Positions 54,256-64,000 of a stretch of DNA of 64,000 nucleotides are shown in pieces; within the stretch, counting starts at the first letter, position 1, and each line of letters starts with the position of its first letter. A program made the position numbers and the translations under genes. A model generated the notes under the pieces. The model was not told the origin of the DNA. It did no database searches and saw nothing but the letters and a program-made list of their open reading frames with translations. The DNA comes from Mangrovimicrobium sediminis. GTDB taxonomy: Bacteria > Pseudomonadota > Gammaproteobacteria > Pseudomonadales > Halieaceae. Location: NCBI RefSeq assembly GCF_004745945.1, contig NZ_SRLE01000011.1, positions 62,001 to 126,000 on the forward strand. Reading direction: 5' to 3'.

Positions 54256-54271
<16 letters not shown>
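53516..54271 (+). CDS. PepSY-associated membrane protein
   Basis: 251 residues with an N-terminal WRWHRRLGL segment and helix (about 12-36), a periplasmic domain, and a C-terminal LHSGRLGGPLGVWLVDALG segment and helix. The two histidine-containing helices are the PepSY_TM pattern, seen in heme-linked membrane reductases such as PiuB-type and siderophore-associated proteins. It starts at GTG 53516 directly after the FMN-gene stop. It may pass electrons to the FMN protein. Its end overlaps convergent greB by 16 bases. Confidence 0.85.
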
Positions 54272-54759
<488 letters not shown>

Positions 54760-54833
54760 GGTTCCTGGTTTGGTATCGGTGGTTGTGAGAGCGGCCATTG
54801 TCCCCCGCGTGACCAGCTCCTACAATCCTGTCC

Positions 54834-55667
54834 ATGAAACTGAAACCACTGATTTTTACGCTCGCCATTCTCCCCCTGCCGGCACTCGCCCAGTGTCCCG
54901 ACCTGCACGGACGCCTGGTGCAGGGCGGGCTGGTCTGGGGGCAGGTCGCGCCCGGCAGCGAGGTAAGCCTCGACGGCGAGGCGCTGGATGTTCTGCCCGA
55001 CGGCACCTTCGTCGCCGGCTTCAGCCGCGATGCCGCGGCGCGCTCCTCGCTGACCGTGCGCGGCGCGACGAATTGTGATGCGACCCTCGAGGTAGACGCG
55101 CGCGAGTACAACATCTCACGCGTCGAGGGCGTGCCACAGGAGACGGTGACACCCTCGGAGGAGCACCTGGCGCGCATCCGCCGCGAGGGCGCGCTGGTGG
55201 CGGCGGCCAAGGGCCAGCGCTACCGGCGTCCGGAGTGGCTGGAGGCGGCGCTGGCCGGCTTTCGCTGGCCGGCCATCGGGCCGGTGTCGGGCGTCTACGG
55301 CAGCCAGCGCATCTACAACGGCACGCCGCGCAGCCCGCACTACGGCGTCGATGTGGCCGTACCCACCGGCACGCCCGTGTACGCGCCGGCGCCCGGCGTG
55401 GTGACCCTGGCCGAACCGGACCTGTTCTACTCAGGCGGCACGGTGATCCTGGACCACGGCTACGGCCTGTCCTCATCGTTCCTGCACATGAGCAAGCTGC
55501 ACGTGAAGGTCGGCGAGGAACTGGCCGCCGGCGATCTGCTGGGCGAAGTGGGGTCCAGCGGCCGGGCCACCGGCCCGCATCTCGACTGGCGCATGAGCTG
55601 GCGCGACCGCCGGGTGGACCCGCAGTTGCTGGTGCCGCCGATGCCGGCCCCCGAGTCCGCGCCCTAG
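54834..55667 (+). CDS. M23-family peptidase, LytM-like
   Basis: 277 residues: signal peptide (about 1-19, ending ALA), a beta-rich N-terminal region and a C-terminal M23 domain. Metal and catalytic sites are H169 and D173 (HYGVD), H218 (LHMS) and H249. The last motif is HLD (H249-x-D251) instead of the common HLH, so the third zinc ligand would be aspartate. It probably cuts peptidoglycan cross-links or acts as an EnvC-like amidase activator. Divergent from greB. Confidence 0.88.
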   Translation: MKLKPLIFTLAILPLPALAQCPDLHGRLVQGGLVWGQVAPGSEVSLDGEALDVLPDGTFVAGFSRDAAARSSLTVRGATNCDATLEVDAREYNISRVEGVPQETVTPSEEHLARIRREGALVAAAKGQRYRRPEWLEAALAGFRWPAIGPVSGVYGSQRIYNGTPRSPHYGVDVAVPTGTPVYAPAPGVVTLAEPDLFYSGGTVILDHGYGLSSSFLHMSKLHVKVGEELAAGDLLGEVGSSGRATGPHLDWRMSWRDRRVDPQLLVPPMPAPESAP

Positions 55668-55774
55668 TCCGCGTCCTGGCCCGCGCCACAGCCCGCGGCA
55701 GCGCAGGCTTCGCTATGGCCGCTTGCCGGGAAATACCCGTATAATGTGCGCCTTTTGGCGAGCCCTAAGAACCC

Positions 55775-55960
55775 ATGATCGACAAGAAATTACTCAGCAT
55801 CCTGGTCTGCCCGGTGAGCAAAGCGCCGCTGGAATACGACGAGGAAAAACAGGAACTGGTATGCAAGGCATCAGGCCTGGCCTACCCGGTGCGCGACGGC
55901 ATTCCGGTAATGCTCGAATCCGAGGCGCGCCAGCTCACCGCGGACGAGAAACTGGGGTAA
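55775..55960 (+). CDS. Trm112-like protein (YcaR type)
   Basis: 61 residues, [22 protein letters not shown] start, [11 protein letters not shown] end. It is the small Trm112/YcaR family, related to the activator of eukaryotic methyltransferases; in bacteria it is commonly near kdsB. Only two cysteines are present (CPVS, CKAS), so the zinc knuckle is incomplete, as in many gammaproteobacterial members. It is 4 bases upstream of the HIT gene. Confidence 0.92.
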   Translation: MIDKKLLSILVCPVSKAPLEYDEEKQELVCKASGLAYPVRDGIPVMLESEARQLTADEKLG

Positions 55961-55964
55961 GACC

Positions 55965-56312
55965 ATGACCGACACGATCTTCGGCAAGATCATCGCCGGC
56001 GAGATTCCCTCGGAGTTTATCTACGAGGATGATCACTGCATCGCCATCAATGACATCGCGCCGAAGGCGCCGGTGCACGTGCTGGTCATCCCGAAAAAAG
56101 CCATTCCCCGGCTGGTGGATGCGCAGGCCGACGACCAGGCGCTGCTCGGCCACCTGATGCTGGCCGCCGGCCGCATCGCCGAACAGCTTGGCGTGCAGGA
56201 TGCCTTCCGCCTGATCGTCAACAACGGCGAGGGCGCGGGCCAGACCGTGTTCCACCTGCACCTGCACATCCTGGCCGGTATGGCCATGCCCGAGGGCTTC
56301 ATGGCCGGCTGA
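55965..56312 (+). CDS. hinT: HIT-family (HinT-like) nucleotide hydrolase
   Basis: 115 residues with the histidine triad HLHLHIL (H97, H99, H101) and the typical TIFGKIIAGEIPSEFIYEDD start. HinT cleaves purine nucleotide phosphoramidates and acyl-adenylates. It lies between the Trm112-like gene and alaS; the tie to alaS may be useful since HinT acts on aminoacyl-adenylates. Confidence 0.94.
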   Translation: MTDTIFGKIIAGEIPSEFIYEDDHCIAINDIAPKAPVHVLVIPKKAIPRLVDAQADDQALLGHLMLAAGRIAEQLGVQDAFRLIVNNGEGAGQTVFHLHLHILAGMAMPEGFMAG

Positions 56313-56339
56313 GCGCGCCGGTCACAACAGAGACACGCT

Positions 56340-58940
<2,601 letters not shown>

Positions 58941-59089
58941 GCGCGGGCCCCATACCCCAATCGCGTTAGATTAGTTCGGGGCAGTTTATTTTTTGTTTTT
59001 TGTGTTGTTAAATTACGCCCTTTTTGCTCGTCGCAATTCTTGCGAAAAATCGTGGGAAACGCCGGGCAAGCGGGCTGAATCGAGATTTC

Positions 59090-60331
59090 ATGAGCCTGAT
59101 CGTACAGAAGTTCGGCGGTACCTCCGTCGGTAGCATTGAGCGCATTGAACAGGTTGCGGAAAAAGTCGAGAAATTCCGCATGGACGGGCATTCCGTCGTG
59201 GTGGTGGTCTCGGCAATGTCCGGTGAGACCAACCGGTTGATCGACTTGGCGAAGCAGATCCAGGAGCGTCCGGTTCCGCGCGAACTTGACGTGTTGGTGT
59301 CAACAGGTGAACAGGTGACCACTGCGCTGCTGAGCATGGCGCTGGACAAGCGCGGTGTGAAGGCCAAGAGCTACAACGGCAGCCAGGTGCGCATCCTGAC
59401 CGACGATGCACACACCAAGGCGCGCATTCGCGAGATTGACGACGCGCGCCTGCACGCCGACCTCGACCAGGGTTACGTGGTCGTGGTGGCCGGCTTCCAG
59501 GGCGTGGACGAGAACGGCAACATCACCACCCTCGGTCGCGGCGGTTCAGACACCACCGCGGTGGCGCTGGCAGCGGCCCTGAAGGCGGACGAGTGCCAGA
59601 TCTATACCGACGTGGACGGCGTGTACACGACCGACCCGCGCGTGGTGGACGGCGCCCGGCGCCTCGACCGCATCACCTTCGAGGAGATGCTGGAAATGGC
59701 CAGCATGGGTTCCAAGGTGCTGCAGATTCGCGCCGTGGAATTTGCCGGAAAGTACAGCGTACCCCTGCGGGTACTGCACAGTTTCCAGGAAGGACCTGGA
59801 ACCTTGATTACACTTGAGGACGAGACAGACATGGAAACGCCGACCATTGCCGGTATCGCGTTCAACCGCGACGAGGCAAAACTGACGGTCAGGGGAGTCC
59901 CGGATATGCCCGGCGTGGCATATCGCATACTCGGTCCGGTGGGCGAGGCCAATATCGAAGTCGACGTGATCGTGCAGAACGTCGGCGGCGACGGCACCAC
60001 CGATTTTTCATTTACGGTCGGCCGCAACGACCTGCCGCGGGCACGCGAAGTGCTCGAGACAACCGCCGCCGAAGTCGGCGCGGGCGAGGTGACGGCCGAC
60101 AGCAAGATTGCCAAGGTATCCGTAGTGGGTGTAGGGATGCGTTCCCACGCGGGTGTGGCCAGCCAGATGTTCCGCGCGTTGGCGGACAACGGCATTAACA
60201 TCCAGATGATCACGACCTCTGAAATCAAGATCTCAGTGATCATCGAGGAGAAGTACCTCGAACTCGCAGTGCGCGCCTTGCACTCGTCGTTCGAACTGGA
60301 CCGGGAACCCCGGGATGAAAACGCTGCCTAA
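59090..60331 (+). CDS. lysC: Aspartate kinase
   Basis: 413 residues: N-terminal amino-acid-kinase domain (VQKFGGTSVGS) and two C-terminal ACT domains (around 270-410) that bind lysine and/or threonine for feedback control. It catalyses the first step towards lysine, threonine, methionine and diaminopimelate. Start at 59090 (MSLIVQKFGGTS) matches the family. The ACT part contains LTVRGVPDMPGVAY and a typical VGVGMRSHAGVA block. The preceding 149-base gap contains a T-rich stretch but no clear terminator. Confidence 0.97.
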   Translation: MSLIVQKFGGTSVGSIERIEQVAEKVEKFRMDGHSVVVVVSAMSGETNRLIDLAKQIQERPVPRELDVLVSTGEQVTTALLSMALDKRGVKAKSYNGSQVRILTDDAHTKARIREIDDARLHADLDQGYVVVVAGFQGVDENGNITTLGRGGSDTTAVALAAALKADECQIYTDVDGVYTTDPRVVDGARRLDRITFEEMLEMASMGSKVLQIRAVEFAGKYSVPLRVLHSFQEGPGTLITLEDETDMETPTIAGIAFNRDEAKLTVRGVPDMPGVAYRILGPVGEANIEVDVIVQNVGGDGTTDFSFTVGRNDLPRAREVLETTAAEVGAGEVTADSKIAKVSVVGVGMRSHAGVASQMFRALADNGINIQMITTSEIKISVIIEEKYLELAVRALHSSFELDREPRDENAA

Positions 60332-60504
60332 AGTGTATCCCGCAACGAACGATAGTAGTCTTACTGCGTCCTTCGTTTGCACTTTTGTCAGCATGGTCAT
60401 TGAAGTTACTCGGGACATCCCAAGGGCGCTGTGAGTAAAACGGCCCATGGGAGCTGCTGGTGTGCCTCGTGCACGCCAAGCGGACGAGAGATTGGAGAAA
60501 CTAT

Positions 60505-60702
60505 ATGTTGATACTTACCCGCAGAGTGGGTGAATCGCTGATGGTAGGGGACGACATCACCGTCACCGTACTCGGCGTCAAGGGGAATCAGGTACGCATC
60601 GGGGTCAACGCGCCGCGCGACGTGGCTGTACACCGTGAAGAGATTTACGAACGCATCCAGGACGACGAAAACCACCCCAAAGCCGCCCTGAAGAAGGACT
60701 AA
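60505..60702 (+). CDS. csrA: Carbon storage regulator CsrA/RsmA
   Basis: 65 residues, [20 protein letters not shown] start, the full five-stranded RNA-binding dimer fold with R44-type C-terminal [16 protein letters not shown]. CsrA binds GGA in mRNA leaders and represses or stabilises many transcripts. The 173-base leader has several GGA elements (cgggacatc, ttggagaa), one overlapping the ribosome binding site, so autoregulation is plausible. It lies between lysC and tRNA-Ser, as in many relatives. Confidence 0.97.
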   Translation: MLILTRRVGESLMVGDDITVTVLGVKGNQVRIGVNAPRDVAVHREEIYERIQDDENHPKAALKKD

Positions 60703-60715
60703 TCCCCCCGCATTT

Positions 60716-60732
60716 AAAGCCGCTAAGGCTTT
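60716..60732 (+). terminator. Weak hairpin after csrA
   Basis: AAAGCC (60716-60721), 5-base loop, GGCTTT (60727-60732), 14 bases after the csrA stop and followed by a short pyrimidine-rich stretch. It overlaps the -35 of the tRNA promoter. It could be a modest terminator of csrA. Confidence 0.5.
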
Positions 60733-60757
60733 GATTCTTCCACCATTGTGGTATCAT
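60731..60757 (+). promoter_or_regulatory. Probable promoter of tRNA-Ser
   Basis: TTGATT (60731-60736), a 15-base spacer (16 if read as TTTGAT) and TATCAT (60752-60757), followed by a GCCGCGCC discriminator typical of stringently controlled stable-RNA promoters. The transcript would start about 70 bases before the tRNA. Confidence 0.55.
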
Positions 60758-60836
60758 GCCGCGCCTGTGCCAGAGGGGGCTACAGCGGGGCATTTCTCCT
60801 GCCGAATCCTTTAAAACTGAGCACTACTATCTTTTT

Positions 60837-60927
60837 GGAGAGCTGGCCGAGTGGCTGAAGGCGCACCCCTGCTAAGGGTGTATAGGCTTATACCCTATCG
60901 AGGGTTCGAATCCCTCGCTCTCCGCCA
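60837..60927 (+). tRNA. serV: tRNA-Ser (anticodon GCU)
   Basis: 91 bases with CCA encoded. Acceptor GGAGAGC (60837-60843) pairs with GCTCTCC (60917-60923); discriminator G; CCA 60925-60927. Anticodon stem CACCC/GGGTG (60864-60868/60876-60880) and loop with GCT at 60871-60873. The long variable arm marks a type II serine tRNA. Its 3' part is the attachment site of the island, and the integrase gene ends inside it. Confidence 0.98.
60872..60927. other. Probable att site: tRNA-Ser 3' part shared with the integrase gene
   Basis: The integrase reading frame stops at 60872, so its last 18 codons or so are the antisense of the tRNA 3' half, the classical arrangement for tyrosine recombinases that use tRNA genes. 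Base composition drops just after 60927. I found no second copy of the tRNA 3' end in the remaining 3 kb, so the far att site lies beyond the window. Confidence 0.65.
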
Positions 60928-61888
60928 TATAAAGGGTTGATTTACATAAAATAAGATCTCTACCCTGTCCGGCTTGGGACCGTTTCGGGACCAAGCCCTT
61001 TCCCACCCCCAAACGCTCCGACACAAATTGCGCCATACCTGTAGCATCTTCGGAGATCCATCTGCCGTAGTGCTCATCGATCATACGGGTACTGGTGTGG
61101 CCGACCTGACGAATAATCCACTCCTTCGGAATACCGGCCGTCAGCAGCTGGCTGATGAAGGTGTGGCGCGCATTGTTCGGCCCGCGGTAGCGCACTTTGG
61201 CTTTTTTAAGATGCGAGCTCCAAAAGCAATTTCTGACCGTGCCATCGGATCTGTGCGGCTTCATCGTATTGCTGTTTAAAAACACCACGCGCACTTCTTC
61301 GTCGAAGGTTTTTTTGTTGTCTCGTGACGTCACTTTCAGACGACGCGGTGCCAGCTCTTCTGTGTAAGGACGCTGCGCCTGCAGCCATTCCAGAGCCGGC
61401 GTGATCAGTTCTACCTCCCGCGTGGAACGTTTGGTTTTGGTTTGCTTGAAGCGTCCGCCGACTTTCGCGCGGCACACCTTGACCGTTCCGCGCTTGAGGT
61501 CGATGTCCTCCCAGGCGAGCGCAATCAATTCGGAGATTCTGAGCCCAGACCAAAAGGCGAAACCCATCATGTGGATTTCCTGCTGCCGTTTGGTCGGCGT
61601 CCACAAGATGGTTTCGATTTCGGTTTGAGTAAAAGGGTCGGGATCTTCCCGGTCACCGAGTGGCAGTTTATCGATGGCCTCTACCGGAGAGTCGTTGCGC
61701 ACGTTATGTGCTTTAGCATCTTTGAAAATGCCGCGCAGAATAATCATGACTTCGTTGATGGTTTTGTTGGAGAGTCCGACGAGGTCCAGTGCGATCAATT
61801 TCTCGATTTCTGTTTTCGTGATCGATGCGAGCTGGTGCGAGCCCCGACGAGGACGAAAGTGATCTTCGATTTTGGATTTGTAATTCAC
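60872..61888 (-). CDS. int: Tyrosine recombinase (integrase), N-terminally truncated
   Basis: 338 residues from GTG 61888. It has the central SAM-like domain (NYKSKIEDHF..., about 1-75) and the catalytic domain with R117 (GLRISEL), R241 (NARHTF), H264 (VGHTS) and Y274 (DEHYGRW). The usual first catalytic histidine is N238. The arm-binding domain that should precede STYVNYKSK is missing: an in-frame TAA lies 30 codons upstream of the GTG. Either the gene is truncated by deletion or frameshift, or it uses an unusual start. The C-terminal 18 residues are read from the tRNA gene. GC is clearly lower than the core genes. Confidence 0.82.
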   Translation of the reverse strand: MNYKSKIEDHFRPRRGSHQLASITKTEIEKLIALDLVGLSNKTINEVMIILRGIFKDAKAHNVRNDSPVEAIDKLPLGDREDPDPFTQTEIETILWTPTKRQQEIHMMGFAFWSGLRISELIALAWEDIDLKRGTVKVCRAKVGGRFKQTKTKRSTREVELITPALEWLQAQRPYTEELAPRRLKVTSRDNKKTFDEEVRVVFLNSNTMKPHRSDGTVRNCFWSSHLKKAKVRYRGPNNARHTFISQLLTAGIPKEWIIRQVGHTSTRMIDEHYGRWISEDATGMAQFVSERLGVGKGLVPKRSQAGQGRDLILCKSTLYMAESEGFEPSIGYKPIHP

Positions 61889-62045
61889 ATAGGTTGAATG
61901 CGCGGACCGGACTTTCTTACTGCCAACCGAAAATTAATGTCGCCGATTATGTCGGCTCCTTGCCTTGGCCACTTGGGATAAAGTGGCACACCCATCTCCT
62001 TAAAATGCTGATGCGTAGTGCTGTGTTCGTTGAGCACTTTGCCAA
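61889..62045 (-). other. Gap between hipA and int, possibly a 5' remnant of int
   Basis: 157 bases between the hipA stop and the integrase GTG. Read in another frame on the minus strand, an AAGGAG followed directly by ATG (61992) opens a short frame (MGVPLYPKWPRQGADIIGD) that runs into the integrase region and stops at 61885. It may be the lost N-terminus of the integrase in another frame, or a chance ORF. I see nothing else here. Confidence 0.3.
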
Positions 62046-63302
62046 TCACAGTGATTCTTCGATCGTGCGCCGACACTGTTTCATCACGATCTGTTCGATC
62101 CGTTGCAGTGCGGCGTAGTCTCCGTACAGTCTTTCGAAAGTTTCTCGCGTCGGTTGCAATTGTTCCAGCAATTGAGCCGCGACATCCTGAACCTGACCCT
62201 GGAGAAATCGAGGGCGCACACCACAATGTTGCGCAAGTGTCTCCCAGTGTTTCCGGGAAACGACACCGGGGTTGCGTTCATCCCCAACGGAAAATGCCAG
62301 ATGGTAGTCAATACGTTCAATGGCACGGGTGCAAACCAGGTCATAAAAAGGCGCTAAGCGAGTTTCGCCATTGCCCTCGTACAGCAGAGAAAGGTTTTTG
62401 GTATGTCCATCCGAATTGCCTGCCAGCACGTTGAAGATTTGCCAGCGCAGCAAATACTGCAGATCGTTGGCCGGATCACTGGAAACGTCCTGGACCAGCC
62501 GATAACAATCGGCAAAAGACGGACCGCCATCCGCCTGGTACTTGCGTTCATGCCCTAAGCCTAATGCCTGGCAAAAATCCTCCTGATGTAGTCTCACAAT
62601 CTGTTTGTGCTTATTACTGCGTCGGTCATAGCGTTCAATCAAGGCATAGTGCGTATCTGCGATGGATCGCAGCTGGATATCGACGACCGGCAAACCAATA
62701 GCCCCGGCCAGCAGTGTGGTGAAGGTTTCGTATGCGGGCAGGTGGCGGTAATCGGACAATTCAAATTTGAGGATATGGCTGGAAGGCGATTCATTTTTAG
62801 GCAGCCAGTAAGCGCCATTCCTGACCAACAGCGGACACTTGTCCTGCGCTCCGGCTAGAGACAGTCGCGGGCGTTCGTTTGCGCTCCACGTGTATACCTG
62901 ACCACGACGTGCCACCAGATTGGCGAGATCTTCATCCGAGACCTTGTAGTACTCGTACTCAGTGGATGGTTGATATTCCGCTTGCAAAACGGACAATGCC
63001 CCTGCGCATTCGCCGCCGATGGCCCTGAGCAGATCAAAATCGGTATTGGAGATTTTTAGATCGCGAACAATCTGGTCGCGAACGCCACCCTCCGGCAGCA
63101 GGTTGGCGAAGAAGCGGTGGGCGAGCCCTGCTTCGGGCGTAATATCCCCGTGTCGCAGGGGCAATGTATGGGAAATTGCAAACCCGCCCTGTGTCAGCCA
63201 GTCTTCTTCATAGCGAAAGCCGATCTGCCCCTGGGTATTGCGCCACAGGTAGCCGACAAGCCGTTGATCGCTCCAGACGTTGAGGCCATCCGGATCAAGC
63301 AT
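62046..63302 (-). CDS. hipA: HipA-family serine/threonine kinase toxin
   Basis: 418 residues with the HipA order: N-terminal subdomain (GLNVWSDQRLVGYLWRN), kinase core with LSLAGAQDKCPL and the catalytic loop GNSDGHTKN (Asp about 298), and the metal-binding DLVCTRA (D-x-x in FYDLVCT). Known HipA toxins phosphorylate glutamyl-tRNA synthetase and cause persistence; this target is assumed, not shown. It overlaps hipB by 8 bases. AT-richer than the core. It is part of the tRNA-Ser island. Confidence 0.9.
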   Translation of the reverse strand: MLDPDGLNVWSDQRLVGYLWRNTQGQIGFRYEEDWLTQGGFAISHTLPLRHGDITPEAGLAHRFFANLLPEGGVRDQIVRDLKISNTDFDLLRAIGGECAGALSVLQAEYQPSTEYEYYKVSDEDLANLVARRGQVYTWSANERPRLSLAGAQDKCPLLVRNGAYWLPKNESPSSHILKFELSDYRHLPAYETFTTLLAGAIGLPVVDIQLRSIADTHYALIERYDRRSNKHKQIVRLHQEDFCQALGLGHERKYQADGGPSFADCYRLVQDVSSDPANDLQYLLRWQIFNVLAGNSDGHTKNLSLLYEGNGETRLAPFYDLVCTRAIERIDYHLAFSVGDERNPGVVSRKHWETLAQHCGVRPRFLQGQVQDVAAQLLEQLQPTRETFERLYGDYAALQRIEQIVMKQCRRTIEESL

Positions 63303-63579
63303 GGCTTCCTCCTTCGGGCTCGGGTGGGGGTTTTAGCGGAGCATGCCCGCGGGGCTGGACGACCACTTCCAGGCCCAGGGTGCGCAAAGCCGTGAGTACT
63401 TTGCCCAGTTCGGCTGTTTCTTTGCCGCGCTCGAATTCGGATAAAAAGCGGGTACTCAGGTTGCCCAGCCCCGAGATCGTTTCCAGCGTTAGCTTTCGCT
63501 GTTTCCGGTGAGCGCGCACCAGTTTACCGAGATCCTCAGCGGTTCGGATTGCACCGTATTGCACCTGATCTTGAGCCAT
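63295..63579 (-). CDS. hipB: HipB-like antitoxin, XRE-family repressor
   Basis: 94 residues from ATG 63579: helix-turn-helix in DLGKLVRAHRKQRKLTLETISGLGNLSTRFLSEFERGKETAELGKVLTALRTLGLEV. A proline-rich tail follows. Like HipB it should bind operators upstream and neutralise HipA. It overlaps hipA by 8 bases. A 19-bp inverted repeat and a third partial half-site over the -10 lie just upstream. Confidence 0.88.
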   Translation of the reverse strand: MAQDQVQYGAIRTAEDLGKLVRAHRKQRKLTLETISGLGNLSTRFLSEFERGKETAELGKVLTALRTLGLEVVVQPRGHAPLKPPPEPEGGSHA

Positions 63580-63600
63580 AATCTGTCCAGAAAAGTGAGC

Positions 63601-63615
63601 GTACGGTAATAAATA
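63601..63615 (-). promoter_or_regulatory. Extended -10 promoter element of hipBA with an overlapping half-site
   Basis: On the minus strand TGCTATTTA (TATTTA is the complement of 63610-63615, with TG two bases before) is an extended -10, about 30 bases upstream of the hipB ATG. On the plus strand GTACGGTAATAAAT (63601-63614) resembles the GCACGGTAAAAAT arm of the nearby inverted repeat, so a repressor could cover the -10. Confidence 0.5.
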
Positions 63616-63641
63616 GCATGAATGCACCGTTAGGACAGTTA

Positions 63642-63713
63642 ATTTTTACCGTGCGTGATAAATATATGGAGGTTAGCTTGCTTGAGCACATTTATATCAC
63701 GCACGGTAAAAAT
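63642..63713. repeat. 19-bp perfect inverted repeat upstream of hipB
   Basis: ATTTTTACCGTGCGTGATA (63642-63660) and its exact reverse complement (63695-63713) are separated by 34 bases. A weaker third copy lies at the hipB -10. The arms are candidate HipB operators, as HipB proteins bind palindromic sites in their promoter. It could also be a recombination or IS-end remnant, but no transposase lies between. Confidence 0.65.
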
Positions 63714-63812
63714 CTATGGCCTCCTTGGTCATCCAGCCATTTTCGCTGGCGTTTGCCTTCGCGGTCACCATCATCGCCAGCGCCTTCAAAAAAGTACCTC
63801 TGATACAATTGA

Positions 63813-63862
63813 CTGTAACAATACAGCCTGCTAGCCTGTATTTATCTACTGTAACAGTACAG
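63813..63862. promoter_or_regulatory. Two copies of the palindrome CTGTAACA(A/G)TACAG
   Basis: CTGTAACAATACAG (63813-63826) and CTGTAACAGTACAG (63849-63862), 36 bases apart, each with arms CTGTA/TACAG; a lone CTGTA lies between them at 63836. TTGACT at 63809-63814 could be a -35 for the gene that starts at 63899. They look like autorepressor operators. The 6-base centre (CTGT-N6-ACAG) is two bases too short for a LexA box. Confidence 0.6.
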
Positions 63863-63898
63863 TCTTTGATAGGGTGACGAGGTTGAAAGGAGGTAAGC

Positions 63899-64000
63899 AT
63901 GATCGCTCAAGCTGAACAACTGCTGCAACGTGGTTCCAGTGTTACCAGCGCGTTGCTGCCGGCGATTTTCACTATCTTCAGCCAATGGCGCCTGACCGGT
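63899..64000 (+). CDS. Start of an unidentified gene, perhaps an Xre/MbcA/ParS-type antitoxin (3' end outside window)
   Basis: 34 codons visible from ATG 63899, preceded by a near-perfect ribosome binding site AAAGGAGG (63886-63893, 5 bases spacing). The fragment contains a LPAIFTIFSQWRLTG segment, which resembles the helix before the helix-turn-helix of Xre/MbcA/ParS antitoxins (…IFxxWxLT…). That match is on few residues. The two palindromes upstream fit an autorepressed antitoxin gene. Confidence 0.5.
   Translation, partial: MIAQAEQLLQRGSSVTSALLPAIFTIFSQWRLTG

Larger units (their letters stand above)
63580..63898. other. Intergenic region between hipB and the partial right-end gene
   Basis: 319 bases without a convincing gene. 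It holds the hipB promoter, the 19-bp inverted repeat and two CTGTA-N4-TACAG palindromes. A small minus-strand frame (67 codons, 63697-63900) ends in the first repeat arm; part of it, MTKEAIDFYRA, looks protein-like, but I cannot assign it. Confidence 0.6.

Noticed and set aside
58941-59089. A terminator between alaS and lysC
   Set aside because: Only a 4-bp CCCC/GGGG stem with a 19-base loop precedes the T-rich stretch; too weak to call.
63642-63713. The 19-bp inverted repeat as the ends of an insertion sequence
   Set aside because: Only 34 bases lie between the arms, with no transposase and no flanking target duplication seen.
63813-63862. Reading the CTGTAACANTACAG palindromes as LexA (SOS) boxes
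   Set aside because: The gammaproteobacterial LexA box is CTGT-N8-ACAG; here the centre is six bases, so the half-sites are out of phase.
63697-63900. A 67-codon minus-strand frame between hipB and the partial right-end gene
   Set aside because: No ribosome binding site or recognised family, and it runs through the operators and into a repeat arm; may be a remnant but not supported as a gene.

Overview
The window is a 64 kb stretch of a GC-rich gammaproteobacterial chromosome. Its gene order (mreBCD-maf-rng-yhdP; an lptCAB-rpoN-hpf-ptsN-rapZ-ptsO block; rplM-rpsI-petABC-sspAB; alaS-lysC-csrA-tRNA-Ser) and the codon use fit the Cellvibrionales/Halieaceae-like marine gammaproteobacteria best. 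That placement is inference from synteny and protein character, not from a database search. About 60.8 kb is densely packed core chromosome. The last 3 kb, beyond tRNA-Ser, is visibly AT-richer and carries an integrase and toxin-antitoxin genes.

Layout. 1-7774 (+): cell-shape genes mreB (3' end), mreC, mreD, then maf, rng and yhdP. 7741-17831 (-): darP, mgtE, the nitrogen-PTS/RapZ/HPF/RpoN cluster and the Lpt/Kds lipopolysaccharide genes up to yrbG. 18017-20958 (+): a reduced mlaC-ibaG-hisG-hisD run. 20990-24740: an AlgW/DegS protease, Nif3-like protein, ZapG and ZapE. 25028-33810 (+): rplM-rpsI, a bc1 complex whose cytochrome b and c1 form one ORF, sspAB, dnaE and a DUF1244 protein. 34046-36194 (+): a BlaI-type repressor, an M56 (BlaR1-type) membrane peptidase and a TonB-like protein, behind a promoter with a palindromic operator. 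36309-50727: an RND efflux pair, redoxin, EVE protein, alpha/beta hydrolase, cytochrome P450, LLM oxidoreductase, Dabb protein, NnrS and gcvP. 50859-54271 (+): a uracil-DNA-glycosylase-like protein, then a porin/FMN-binding/PepSY operon behind a Fur-like site and a long leader. 54256-60927: greB, an M23 peptidase, Trm112-like and HIT proteins, alaS, lysC, csrA and tRNA-Ser(GCU).

60872-64000: an island integrated at tRNA-Ser. It holds an integrase that lacks its N-terminal arm domain and whose 3' end lies inside the tRNA gene, a hipBA-type toxin-antitoxin pair with a 19-bp inverted repeat upstream, and the start of a further gene behind two copies of a palindrome. The right end of the island is outside the window.

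The less ordinary parts are the apparent AUC start of mreC, shared DPN-rich tails on LptA and YhdP, the collapsed mla/murA/his locus, the cytochrome b-c1 fusion, the BlaI-M56-TonB module, the Fur-box-linked porin/flavoprotein/PepSY operon, and the operators of the tRNA-Ser island. No CRISPR array, rRNA operon or complete insertion sequence was seen.
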